This document shows positions 1-7,431 of a stretch of 53,384 nucleotides of DNA, one piece after another. Positions within the stretch are counted from its first letter, which is position 1; every line of letters starts with the position of its first letter. Where the stretch lies: contig ONGJ01000004.1 in the NCBI GenBank assembly GCA_900317375.1, positions 1 to 53,384 of the forward strand, in the 5' to 3' direction. The notes beneath the pieces are model-generated. The model was not told where the DNA came from. It saw nothing but the letters and a program-made list of their open reading frames with translations, and made no database searches. The stretch is from an uncultured Eubacteriales bacterium. Lineage in GTDB: Bacteria; Bacillota; Clostridia; Oscillospirales; Oscillospiraceae. The position numbers were made by a program, and so were the translations under genes.

Positions 1-55
1 CAAACCAACATCACTCTATACTTGGGGGTTTTATTTGCCAAGGCTTTTTTATCTA

Positions 56-78
56 CCCCTGGTAGAACCAGGGGTTTT
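56..78 (+). terminator. Rho-independent terminator of an upstream gene
   Basis: A 7-bp GC stem (CCCCTGG / CCAGGGG) with a short loop is followed by TTTTGT on the + strand. It probably ends a rightward transcript that enters from outside the window. No gene for it is visible in the first 55 bases. Confidence 0.55.
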
Positions 79-103
79 GTCAAGCTAAAGCGCCAAAAAG
101 CAC

Positions 104-131
104 AATGGCACGGTCCGAAGACCGTGCCATT
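104..131 (-). terminator. Terminator of the 2-oxoacid oxidoreductase operon
   Basis: A perfect inverted repeat, AATGGCACGGTC / GACCGTGCCATT with a 4-nt loop, lies 28 bp beyond the stop of the gamma-subunit gene. On the minus strand it is followed by GTGCTTTTT. It fits an intrinsic terminator closing the leftward operon. Confidence 0.75.
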
Positions 132-159
132 GCTGTCTGAAAAGGATATGCAGAGAGAA

Positions 160-702
160 TCAGGCCTTTGCCGCGTCCATGCCGGCAACGAGAGCTGCCT
201 TGTTGCCCTCGAGGAAGCGCATCTTGCGCTCGCCGAGCTCGATCTTAATGGCCTCGACCATCTTGTCAAACTCCACCGCATCGGGATCCGCGCCCATCAT
301 GGCGCCCAGGATGGCGACGTTGGCGCCCTTCGGGTTCTTCACGGCATCGGCGATGCCGGCCGCGTCGCAGTAGACCACGCGGACATCGTCACGCTGGACC
401 TTGCGGTCGATGATGGAGGAGTTGACAACGATCAGTCCGCCGGGCTTCACGGTGTGCTCGAACTTGTCCAGGGAGGGCAGGTTCATGGCGATCAGGACAT
501 CGCAGTTGTCCACCAGGGGCGAGCCGACCGGCTCGTCCGAGACGACGACCGAGCAGTTGGCCGTGCCGCCGCGCATCTCAGGGCCGTAGGAGGGAAGCCA
601 GGAAACATGCTTGCCTTCCAGCATATTGGCCATGGCGAGGAACTTGCCGATGAGCAGCATGCCCTGTCCGCCGAAGCCTGCGAAAACGTACTGTTTCATC
701 AT
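160..702 (-). CDS. 2-oxoacid:ferredoxin oxidoreductase, gamma subunit
   Basis: The 180-residue product has the N-terminal [14 protein letters not shown] glycine-rich motif and the [18 protein letters not shown] segment typical of the gamma subunit/domain of pyruvate, 2-oxoglutarate and branched-chain 2-oxoacid:ferredoxin oxidoreductases. In this family it works with alpha and beta subunits and a ferredoxin-like delta subunit to oxidise a 2-oxoacid to its acyl-CoA while reducing ferredoxin. It is the last gene of a four-subunit leftward operon, 2 nt after the beta gene. The length is normal. The exact 2-oxoacid cannot be read from sequence; the alpha subunit resembles the VorB branch, so branched-chain or related oxoacids are the best guess. 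Confidence 0.93.
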   Translation of the reverse strand: MMKQYVFAGFGGQGMLLIGKFLAMANMLEGKHVSWLPSYGPEMRGGTANCSVVVSDEPVGSPLVDNCDVLIAMNLPSLDKFEHTVKPGGLIVVNSSIIDRKVQRDDVRVVYCDAAGIADAVKNPKGANVAILGAMMGADPDAVEFDKMVEAIKIELGERKMRFLEGNKAALVAGMDAAKA

Positions 703-704
703 GA

Positions 705-1463
705 TTATTCAGCCCCCTTATCTTTCTTCACGCCCAGAGGATAGTAGGGGATCATGTTCTCTTCCAGCCACTTCATGGCCTCGACCGGGCTCAGGCCCCA
801 GTTGGTCGGGCAGGTGGACAGAACCTCGATCATGCAGAAGCCCTTGCCATCCAGCTGATACTGGAACGCTTTCTTGATTGCCTTTTTGGTCTTCAGGATG
901 TTCGCGTTGTTGTTGACGGCGCAGCGCTCGATGTAATAGGCGCCGGGCACCTCGGCCAGCATCTCGGACATCTTGATCGGTGCACCGCACCAGGCCTCAT
1001 CACGGCCGTAGGGAGAGGTGGTGGTCTTCTGGCCGACCAGGGTGGTCGGGGCCATCTGGCCGCCGGTCATGCCGTAAATGGCATTGTTGACGAAGACCGT
1101 GCAGATCTTCTCGCCGCGGTGCGCGGCATGGACGATCTCGGCCGTACCGATGGAGGCCAGGTCGCCGTCGCCCTGATAGGTGAACACCAGGGTATCGGGT
1201 TTGGCGCGCTTGGCACCCGTCGCGACGGCGGGGGCGCGGCCGTGGGCCGCCTCGTAGGCGTCCATGTTGAAATAGTCATAGGCAAAGACCGAGCAGCCGA
1301 CCGGCGCGACCGCAATGACATTGCCCTCTTCGAGCTTGCCTTCCTGAATCAGTTCGTCAACGGCCTCGGCCACCAGGCGGTGAATGATGCCGTGGTTGCA
1401 GCCCGGGCAGTAGTGGAACGGTTTATCGGTAAGAAGCTTTGTTTTCTCAAATACAACGGCCAT
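705..1463 (-). CDS. 2-oxoacid:ferredoxin oxidoreductase, beta (TPP-binding) subunit
   Basis: The 252-residue product begins with a conserved HYCPGCNHGIIHRL segment and contains the thiamine-diphosphate/Mg fold signature around GDGDLASIGTAEIVHAA, followed by NNAIYGMTGGQMAPTT. These are hallmarks of KorB/VorB-type beta subunits, which bind TPP and a [4Fe-4S] cluster through conserved cysteines. It catalyses the decarboxylation half of the CoA- and ferredoxin-dependent oxidation of a 2-oxoacid. It lies 2 nt from each flanking subunit gene, so translation is probably coupled. Length and start (MAVVFEKTKLL) are ordinary for the family. Confidence 0.94.
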   Translation of the reverse strand: MAVVFEKTKLLTDKPFHYCPGCNHGIIHRLVAEAVDELIQEGKLEEGNVIAVAPVGCSVFAYDYFNMDAYEAAHGRAPAVATGAKRAKPDTLVFTYQGDGDLASIGTAEIVHAAHRGEKICTVFVNNAIYGMTGGQMAPTTLVGQKTTTSPYGRDEAWCGAPIKMSEMLAEVPGAYYIERCAVNNNANILKTKKAIKKAFQYQLDGKGFCMIEVLSTCPTNWGLSPVEAMKWLEENMIPYYPLGVKKDKGAE

Positions 1464-1465
1464 TT

Positions 1466-2545
1466 TTACTTGCCCTCCTTTATCTCGAGGATCTTCTGCG
1501 TGATCTCTGCGGTGGTCGGGAACTGGCTTCCCAGATGACCGAAGAAATGGACCGGCTTTCTGCCTTCAACGGCAAGCTTGACATCCTCGAGCATCTGGCC
1601 TTCGTTGACCTCAACATCCAGAATGGCCTTGACCTGCGGCGCACAGCAGGTCTCTGCCAGGGCATCGTAGGGATACGGCCAGACCGAGATGGGACGGAAC
1701 AGGCCGACCTTGTGGCCTTCCGCACGCATCTGGTCGACAACCGTCTTCACGATACGGGCGACCGTGCCGAAGGCCGTGACGACGATCTCGGCGTCCTCGG
1801 TCTTGTAGCACTCCCACATCTGCTCATTCTTGCGGGCCTCGGCATAGACGGCCTGCAGGTCGGCATTGTGGACGGTCAGGGACTCGGTGTCGATGTAGAT
1901 GGAGTTGATGACGCCGCGCTTTTTCGGGTCGTCGCCCGGCTTCCAGCCGGTGCAGGCCCAGGGCTTTTTCTCCGGGTCCACCTTGAAGTCGACCATCTCG
2001 GGCATCTCGACAGGCTCCATCATCTGGGCGATGATGCCGTCGGCGAGGAACAGAACCGGCATGCGGTACTTCTCGGCCTTGTCGAAGGCGAACATCATGA
2101 TGTCGATGGCTTCCTGGACAGAGCTCGGCGCATAGGTCAGCAGGTGATAGTCACCGTTGCCGCCGCCCTTGACGCCCTGGAAATAGTCGCCCTGAGAGGC
2201 CTGGATGTTGCCCAGACCGGGGCCGCCGCGCATGACGTTCAGAATCACGCAGGGCAGCTGGGCGCCGGCGCAGTAGGAAATGCCCTCCTGCTTCAGGCTG
2301 ACGCCGGGGCTGGAGGAGGAGGTGATAACGCGGGCACCGGTACCGGCTGCGCCGTACACCATGTTGATGGCCGCAACCTCGCTCTCGGCCTGGAGGAAGC
2401 AGCCTCCGACCTCAGGCATACGGGCGGACATGTACTCGGGAATCTCGGTCTGCGGAGTGATGGGATAGCCGAAGAAGAAGCGCGCGCCGGCACGAATGGC
2501 GGCCTCGGCGATTGCTTCGCTTCCCTTCATCAAAGTCAGTGACAT
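1466..2545 (-). CDS. vorB: 2-oxoacid:ferredoxin oxidoreductase, alpha subunit (VorB-like)
   Basis: The 359-residue product opens with the alpha-subunit motif KGSEAIAEAAIRAGARFFFG followed by YPITPQTEIPEY, then AESEVAAINMVYGAAGTGAR and SSSPGVSLKQEGISY. This matches the subunit usually annotated as 3-methyl-2-oxobutanoate dehydrogenase subunit VorB. Family knowledge: it forms the pyrimidine-binding part of the TPP enzyme that converts a 2-oxoacid plus CoA to acyl-CoA, CO2 and reduced ferredoxin. It lies between the ferredoxin gene (13 nt upstream) and the beta gene (2 nt downstream). The four-gene order delta-alpha-beta-gamma supports the complex. Substrate specificity for branched-chain oxoacids is inference. 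Confidence 0.92.
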   Translation of the reverse strand: MSLTLMKGSEAIAEAAIRAGARFFFGYPITPQTEIPEYMSARMPEVGGCFLQAESEVAAINMVYGAAGTGARVITSSSSPGVSLKQEGISYCAGAQLPCVILNVMRGGPGLGNIQASQGDYFQGVKGGGNGDYHLLTYAPSSVQEAIDIMMFAFDKAEKYRMPVLFLADGIIAQMMEPVEMPEMVDFKVDPEKKPWACTGWKPGDDPKKRGVINSIYIDTESLTVHNADLQAVYAEARKNEQMWECYKTEDAEIVVTAFGTVARIVKTVVDQMRAEGHKVGLFRPISVWPYPYDALAETCCAPQVKAILDVEVNEGQMLEDVKLAVEGRKPVHFFGHLGSQFPTTAEITQKILEIKEGK

Positions 2546-2558
2546 GTTCTTTCCCTCC

Positions 2559-2774
2559 TTAGTCTCTTTCGATCCGGATCGCTACATCCGGGCAGGTTCT
2601 TGCGCAGGAAGCGCAGCCGATGCAGTCTTCCGGCCTTGCGAATTCTGCCGGATGGTAGCCCTTCGCGTTGAGCCTGGTTTTGGAAAGCTCAAGCACATTC
2701 TTGGGACATGCCCGTACGCACAGCCCGCAGCCCTTGCAGATCAGCTCGTTGATGGTAACTGTGACCTTTGCCAT
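2559..2774 (-). CDS. Ferredoxin-like delta subunit, two [4Fe-4S] clusters
   Basis: The 71-residue protein carries two CxxCxxCxxxCP motifs: CKGCGLCVRACP near residues 14-25 and CIGCASCARTCP near 51-62. It is therefore a 2[4Fe-4S] ferredoxin. As first subunit gene of the oxidoreductase operon, it probably relays electrons from the TPP-linked beta subunit to free ferredoxin. The gap of about 95 nt from the upstream P-loop ATPase gene holds a weak inverted repeat (ACGGCT/AGCCGT) without a clear T tract, so read-through from that gene is likely. Confidence 0.93.
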   Translation of the reverse strand: MAKVTVTINELICKGCGLCVRACPKNVLELSKTRLNAKGYHPAEFARPEDCIGCASCARTCPDVAIRIERD

Positions 2775-2870
2775 GAATTCTACCTCTTTTCTCTGAATTG
2801 ATTTTCATTCTTGTGGTAGGTATTTTTGTAAACGGCTCCCCAGCCGTCTTACAAACCGTCTCAGCCCGCT

Positions 2871-3608
2871 TTACAGGTACTCCAGCTGCTGCGGCCGCTT
2901 CTCTGGCAGGCTTTCGATCCAGCTGTTCCAGTCGCGCCGCATGTAGATGTCGATGGGCAGCGGGGTGCCGATATACTTCGGGTCGTGTCCTTCCTTCAGG
3001 AATTGCTCCAGCAGCTCGCTTTTTCCGGCCGTATACTTCACCGGGACCCCGGTCTTTTCGGAGACCTCGCGGATCATCGCATAGCCGTCGCGCAGCTCGT
3101 CCGGCCCGGTCACTTCGGCGAGGTTGGTGTTGTTGATCATGCCGGTGATCTTCAGGCGGGAATGAATCTGCATCTCCTCCTGCAGGTGCATGATCCTCTC
3201 CACCGTGCCGGCCAGCGGGCGGCGGATGTTCACCACGTTCAAAACCTCCAGCGCGTCGGGCTCCAGCGCCATGAAATCCTCATGATAGCGGCCCAGGGCC
3301 GTCGAGCCGACGGCATCGCCGCCGACGTCAAAGATGACCGTGTCCCAGTCCATCGCGAAGGCGGAGGCCACCTCGGCCGGCAGAGACAGGGTCTCGATGC
3401 CGGAGTTTGCAAAGTTCGGCGAAACCAGGCGGATCTCCTTCATCTCAACCTGCTTGCCGCGCTCGGTCAGGCGGAAATAGGTGTTGACCATGTCCAGGTC
3501 CAGCAGCTCGGTCCTCTCGCCGCGGGCCGCCGCCTGAAAGGCAAAGTTCAGGGCCAGCTCGGATTTGCCGCTGCCGTAATTCCCGATCAGGACCATCATT
3601 TTTTTCAT
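2871..3608 (-). CDS. P-loop ATPase linked to the oxidoreductase operon
   Basis: The 245-residue protein has a Walker A at its very N-terminus (IGNYGSGKSE, about residues 7-16), then ELLDLDMVNTYFRL and a Walker B-like VIFDVGGDAVGS. It resembles small ParA/MinD-type or CobQ-like P-loop ATPases often found next to VOR/KOR operons in Clostridia. The ATG at 3608 is preferred because GGAGGT precedes it by a few bases; an in-frame upstream ATG at 3629 lacks such a site. It is co-oriented with the oxidoreductase genes. A role in cofactor insertion or maturation of the complex is a guess from position only. Confidence 0.8.
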   Translation of the reverse strand: MKKMMVLIGNYGSGKSELALNFAFQAAARGERTELLDLDMVNTYFRLTERGKQVEMKEIRLVSPNFANSGIETLSLPAEVASAFAMDWDTVIFDVGGDAVGSTALGRYHEDFMALEPDALEVLNVVNIRRPLAGTVERIMHLQEEMQIHSRLKITGMINNTNLAEVTGPDELRDGYAMIREVSEKTGVPVKYTAGKSELLEQFLKEGHDPKYIGTPLPIDIYMRRDWNSWIESLPEKRPQQLEYL

Positions 3609-3839
3609 ACCGGCACCTCCGCTGGTCATACTTGTCTACGTTAATATCTTATCATTTTCCCCTCTCCCGTGCAATAAGCAAAGTATACAGAAAATCATTA
3701 TTTTTAATTGCATTTTGACGAATAAGAAATCATTCTGCATTGTTTTAGATGCAGAATGATTGCTTTGCTTTCTTTTTGCATTTTATCTCTTGGCCGCTCG
3801 CCGGTCCTTCGGGGCTGCATTCGTCAGGCTGCACAAATT

Positions 3840-4673
3840 TTACCGTCGGCACAGCTGCCAGAACGCGACAGCGCCCGCCGCCGCAACGTTCAGCGAGTCG
3901 ACCCCGTGGGCCATGGGGATCTTCACCGTATAGTCGCAGTCGGCAATGGTGCCGTCGGCGAGGCCGTCGCCCTCGGTACCGAGAATCACGGCAAGCTTCT
4001 TCTCAGCCGCAAGCGCTGCATCGTCGATGCTGACGGATTCGTCCCGCAGGGCCATGGCCGCGGTGCGGAAGCCGTGGCGGCGCAGCAGCGCCATCCCCTT
4101 TTCCGGCCAGTCCGTCAGCTCTTCCCCGATCCAGGCCCAGGGAATCTGAAAGACCGTCCCCATGCTGACGCGGATGCATCTGCGGTACAGGGGATCGGTG
4201 GAGGCCGGCGTCAGCAGGATGGCATCCATCCCCATCGCCGCGGCCGAGCGGAAGATCGCCCCCAGATTCGTGGGGTTCATGACATCCTCCAGCACCACCA
4301 CGCGCTCGCTGTGCCGCAGCAGCTCCTCCGCCTCCGGCAGGGGCGGCCGCCGCATGGCGCAGAGCACCCCGCGCGTCAGCGGGAAGCCGGTCAGCTGCTT
4401 CAGGCAGTCCTCCTCCGCCACATAGACCGGAACTTCCCCGCAGCGCGCAAGGATCTCCTGTCCGCGCTCGCGTCCGTCCAGCATCTTCGGCAGCATCAGC
4501 AGCGACTCCGGCACGCAGCCGGCCTCCAGCGCCCGCTCGATGACATGGGGGCTCTCGGCGATGAAGAGGGAGTTTTCGATGCCGTGGCTGCTCCGCAGCT
4601 GGGCTTCCGTCAGGCGGGCATAGATATCCAGCCTGGGATCGTGAAAATCGGTTATCTCAATAAAGCGGTCCAT
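3840..4673 (-). CDS. TrmH/SpoU-family RNA 2'-O-methyltransferase
   Basis: The 277-residue protein shows the three SPOUT knot motifs: NPTNLGAIFRSAAA (motif 1, about residue 151), ILGTEGDGL (motif 2) and IPMAHGVDSLNVAAAGAVAF (motif 3). The N-terminal third resembles the substrate-binding domain of 23S rRNA guanosine 2'-O-methyltransferases of the RlmB/TsnR type. It should use S-adenosylmethionine to methylate a ribose in rRNA or tRNA, but the target nucleotide cannot be assigned. It stands alone with its own promoter (4703-4731). Confidence 0.9.
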   Translation of the reverse strand: MDRFIEITDFHDPRLDIYARLTEAQLRSSHGIENSLFIAESPHVIERALEAGCVPESLLMLPKMLDGRERGQEILARCGEVPVYVAEEDCLKQLTGFPLTRGVLCAMRRPPLPEAEELLRHSERVVVLEDVMNPTNLGAIFRSAAAMGMDAILLTPASTDPLYRRCIRVSMGTVFQIPWAWIGEELTDWPEKGMALLRRHGFRTAAMALRDESVSIDDAALAAEKKLAVILGTEGDGLADGTIADCDYTVKIPMAHGVDSLNVAAAGAVAFWQLCRR

Positions 4674-4702
4674 AATCGTCTCCGAATCTCTGTTCTGAGC
4701 CC

Positions 4703-4731
4703 ATCATATCACAAAGCCGGCTTCCGGGCAA
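4703..4731 (-). promoter_or_regulatory. Promoter for the RNA methyltransferase gene
   Basis: On the minus strand, TTGCCC is separated by 17 bp from TATGAT, with an extended-type TGA immediately before the -10. It lies about 30 bp upstream of the ATG at 4673. Confidence 0.55.
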
Positions 4732-4908
4732 GGCACAGGCATACCGGGAGCGCCTGTGACGGGCGGGCGCCTTCGATCATTTCGGCAGACTGCGCTTCCG
4801 TGTCCGGACAGTTTGCTTTGCTCCGTTTGCTTTTAAAACGATATCACCAAAAACCGTTCTCTGTTTTGTGCAGGTTTACCAGTTTACCCGTGTCAAATTG
4901 ATTCAGAA

Positions 4909-4937
4909 TTGACTTTCTTTTGGAGATTTACTATAAT
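4909..4937 (+). promoter_or_regulatory. Promoter for the small membrane protein/flavoenzyme genes
   Basis: TTGACT, a 17-bp spacer and TATAAT, a near-consensus sigma-A promoter. It is placed about 70 bp before the ATG at 5008 and drives transcription towards the flavoenzyme gene. Confidence 0.7.
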
Positions 4938-5007
4938 GTATGAGTAAAAAACTGTGATCTTTTCATGGAAACAGTTGTCATTCTATCTTTCAGAAGGGAG
5001 TATCATT

Positions 5008-5214
5008 ATGAAGTTGATAAAAAAGCTCTTTGGCCTCGTTCTTTTCGGCGGCATTGCGTATGGCGTGTATAAGATGGCGCAGAGAGACGAAGTACAGGAA
5101 ACGCTGTTTGAGCTTCTCGGTGAGGATACTTATCTTGAAGCGCAGGACAAGCTCCGGCTGGTCGGCGACCTGCTGATGTGGCCGGTCGATTTTGTGAGAG
5201 CACTGCTTCCGTGA
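5008..5214 (+). CDS. Small hypothetical protein with one membrane segment
   Basis: A 68-residue product whose first 25 residues (KKLFGLVLFGGIAYGVYKM) form a likely membrane anchor, followed by an acidic, helical tail (ELLGEDTYLEAQDKLRLVG). The ATG at 5008 is chosen because AGAAGGGAG precedes it at good spacing; in-frame upstream codons have no ribosome site. It lies 41 bp before the flavoenzyme gene and is probably co-transcribed. I do not recognise a family. A YtxH-like small membrane protein is one possibility. Confidence 0.6.
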   Translation: MKLIKKLFGLVLFGGIAYGVYKMAQRDEVQETLFELLGEDTYLEAQDKLRLVGDLLMWPVDFVRALLP

Positions 5215-5255
5215 GTTCCGACCATCGGAAAGATGATTGAAAAAGGAGGTTCTTT

Positions 5256-7328
5256 ATGAATCCGAAATACGAAGCTCTGTTTACTCCGTTTAAAATCGGA
5301 GAGGTAGAAATCCCCAACCGCATCGTGCAGTGTTCCATGGGCGGCACCACCCTCTTCGGCTGGCTGGAGCCGTCCCACTTCGACCTCGAGGGTGCGGACT
5401 TCCTGCTCAAGCGCGCCAAGGACGGCGTCGGCCTGGTTCTCCCGGGCATGCAGGTCATCCGTGACACCATGGGCCGCAAGTGGCTCGATTCCAACCGCCA
5501 GATGTACCGTGTGCTCAAGCCCTATATGGACGAGTATCACAAGACCGGCAGCAAGCTGTTCATACAGCTGGCCGGCGGCTTTGGCCGTTCGATGGCCGTC
5601 ACCCCCTGGATGGCCGCGCTGGGCAGAAACGACCTGCTGAACAAGCTGGCCAGCCCCATCGTCGACGTCCAATACGCCTGCGCCTCGGCCTCGGCCACCC
5701 CGAACCGCTGGGCCGACAACCTGACCTCGCGTCCTTTCACCGTGGAAGAGATCCAGGAGATGGTCTGGCACTTCGGCGCCACCGCCAAAAAACTGCGTGA
5801 GGCCGGCATCGACGGCGTTGAGATCCACGCCGTTCACGAGGGCTACAACCTCGACCAGTTTGCCATCGCCAACATGAACTTCCGCACCGACCAGTACGGC
5901 GGCTCGCTTGAGAACCGCCTGCGCTTTGCCACCGAGATCGTGCAGTCCATCCACGAGCAGGCCGGCGACGATTTCCCCGTCTCCCTCCGCTATTCGGTCC
6001 GCTCCTGCACCAAGGGCTGGCGCAAGGGTGCCATGCCCTACGAAGAATTCGAAGAGTTCGGCCGTGACCTTACCGAGTCCGAAAAGGCCGTCAAGATCCT
6101 GCAGGATGCCGGCTATGCCTTCCTCAACTGCGACAACGGCACCTACGATGCCTGGTACTGGGCACATCCGCCTCAGTATATGCCCGACAACTGCAACCTT
6201 GAGGACGTTGAGCATATCCGCAAGTTCATCGACATCCCGGTCGCCTGCGCCGGCCGTATGGATCCGGTCAAGGCAGCGGAGGAGATTGCCGCCGGCCGTC
6301 TGGACGCTGTCGCCATCGCCCGTCAGAACCTGGTTGACGAGCACTGGGTCACCAAGATCAAGGAAGGCCGTGAGGACGAGATCCGTCCCTGCATCCGCTG
6401 CCACAACGGCTGCTTCAACTTCTCGAAGGCCGCCGGCACCGAGAACATGCAGTCTCTCGGCGACTCGCTGCACCTCGGCCGCTGCGCGCTGAACCCGCCC
6501 ACCATGCAGCACAACCGCTATAAGATCGTTCCGACCAAACGGCCCAAGAAGGTCGCGGTCATCGGCGGCGGTGTCGGCGGCATGGAGTCGGCCCTTGTCC
6601 TGAAAAAGCGCGGTCATGAGCCGGTCATCTTTGAGAAGGACAGCGAGCTCGGCGGTCTGTTCCTGACAGCCTCGGCCATGACCTTCAAAGAGAACGATAA
6701 AGACCTTCTCCGCTGGTACCGGGACGAGATCAAGCGCTACAACATCGAAGTGCGCTACAACACCGAGGTCAATGACCTCGGGACTCTCCGCCGCGGTTTT
6801 GACGAGATCGTCGTCTGCACCGGTTCCGTTCCCAGAACCATGCCGCAGATCAAGGGCTTTGAGAAGACCATGAACTTCACCGATCTTCTGCGTGACCGCA
6901 AGATCGAGGACGACAAGCTGCAGACCGTCGTGTTCCTCGGCGGCGGCCAGTCCTCCTGCGAGGCGGCCTATGACATGGTCTACAACTTCAAGAAGCATCC
7001 CATCATCGTCGAGTATGGCAACGACCTTGTCGCGGCACAGGCCACCTGCCTTGCCAACACCTCGTTCCTGCGCGACGCGATGGAGTATCACAAGGTTCCG
7101 GTCTATCTGCACAGCACCGTCACCGAGATCGGCGACGGCTACTGCATCATCAAGACGCCGGACGGCGAATTCAGACAGGAGTGCGATGCGGTTGTCAACG
7201 GCATCGGCTTCGTCCCGGCGCCTGTCGGCGACAAGGGGCCTCATATCCACCGCGTCGGCGACTGCGTTGCCATCGGCAACCTGCGCACCGTCATCTGGCG
7301 TGCCTGGGATGTCTGCATGCGCATCTGA
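5256..7328 (+). CDS. NADH:flavin oxidoreductase / enoate-reductase-like Fe-S flavoenzyme
   Basis: The 690-residue protein has the architecture of 2,4-dienoyl-CoA reductase, enoate reductase and the bile-acid enzymes BaiCD/BaiH. An old-yellow-enzyme TIM barrel (about 1-370) contains the EIHAVHEGYNLDQF region and GRMDPVKAAEEIAAGRLDAV. It is followed by a [4Fe-4S] cysteine cluster (CIRCHNGC, then a C about 20 residues later). Next comes an FAD/NAD(P) domain with the dinucleotide motif VAVIGGGVGGMESA (about 430) and a second glycine motif FLGGGQSSCEAA (about 565). The family reduces activated C=C bonds with NADH through FMN, Fe-S and FAD. The substrate is not predictable. AAAGGAGG precedes the start. 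A strong terminator follows at 7348-7377. Confidence 0.9.
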   Translation: MNPKYEALFTPFKIGEVEIPNRIVQCSMGGTTLFGWLEPSHFDLEGADFLLKRAKDGVGLVLPGMQVIRDTMGRKWLDSNRQMYRVLKPYMDEYHKTGSKLFIQLAGGFGRSMAVTPWMAALGRNDLLNKLASPIVDVQYACASASATPNRWADNLTSRPFTVEEIQEMVWHFGATAKKLREAGIDGVEIHAVHEGYNLDQFAIANMNFRTDQYGGSLENRLRFATEIVQSIHEQAGDDFPVSLRYSVRSCTKGWRKGAMPYEEFEEFGRDLTESEKAVKILQDAGYAFLNCDNGTYDAWYWAHPPQYMPDNCNLEDVEHIRKFIDIPVACAGRMDPVKAAEEIAAGRLDAVAIARQNLVDEHWVTKIKEGREDEIRPCIRCHNGCFNFSKAAGTENMQSLGDSLHLGRCALNPPTMQHNRYKIVPTKRPKKVAVIGGGVGGMESALVLKKRGHEPVIFEKDSELGGLFLTASAMTFKENDKDLLRWYRDEIKRYNIEVRYNTEVNDLGTLRRGFDEIVVCTGSVPRTMPQIKGFEKTMNFTDLLRDRKIEDDKLQTVVFLGGGQSSCEAAYDMVYNFKKHPIIVEYGNDLVAAQATCLANTSFLRDAMEYHKVPVYLHSTVTEIGDGYCIIKTPDGEFRQECDAVVNGIGFVPAPVGDKGPHIHRVGDCVAIGNLRTVIWRAWDVCMRI

Positions 7329-7347
7329 TCTGCAGATTGATTGCTTA

Positions 7348-7377
7348 CCGGCCCCGGCTCATCTGAACCGGGGCCGG
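7348..7377 (+). terminator. Terminator after the flavoenzyme gene
   Basis: A perfect 10-bp GC stem (CCGGCCCCGG / CCGGGGCCGG) with a 10-nt loop is followed by TTTTTCC on the + strand, 19 bp beyond the stop codon. Confidence 0.85.
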
Positions 7378-7431
7378 TTTTTCCGGTTCCTGAGAAGACA
7401 AAAGCACGAAAAAAATGGGAGGAAAGAATCC

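Larger units (their letters stand above)
4674..5007 (+). other. Intergenic region with divergent promoters
   Basis: No convincing gene is present in these 334 bp. The left end holds the leftward promoter of the RNA methylase. The right end holds the rightward promoter at 4909-4937. The GC-rich middle part (about 4740-4860) shows no feature I can name. Confidence 0.6.

Noticed and set aside
4741-4770. Isolated CTGTGAC in the 4.7-kb gap
   Set aside because: A single half-site without the partner half or the promoter geometry.
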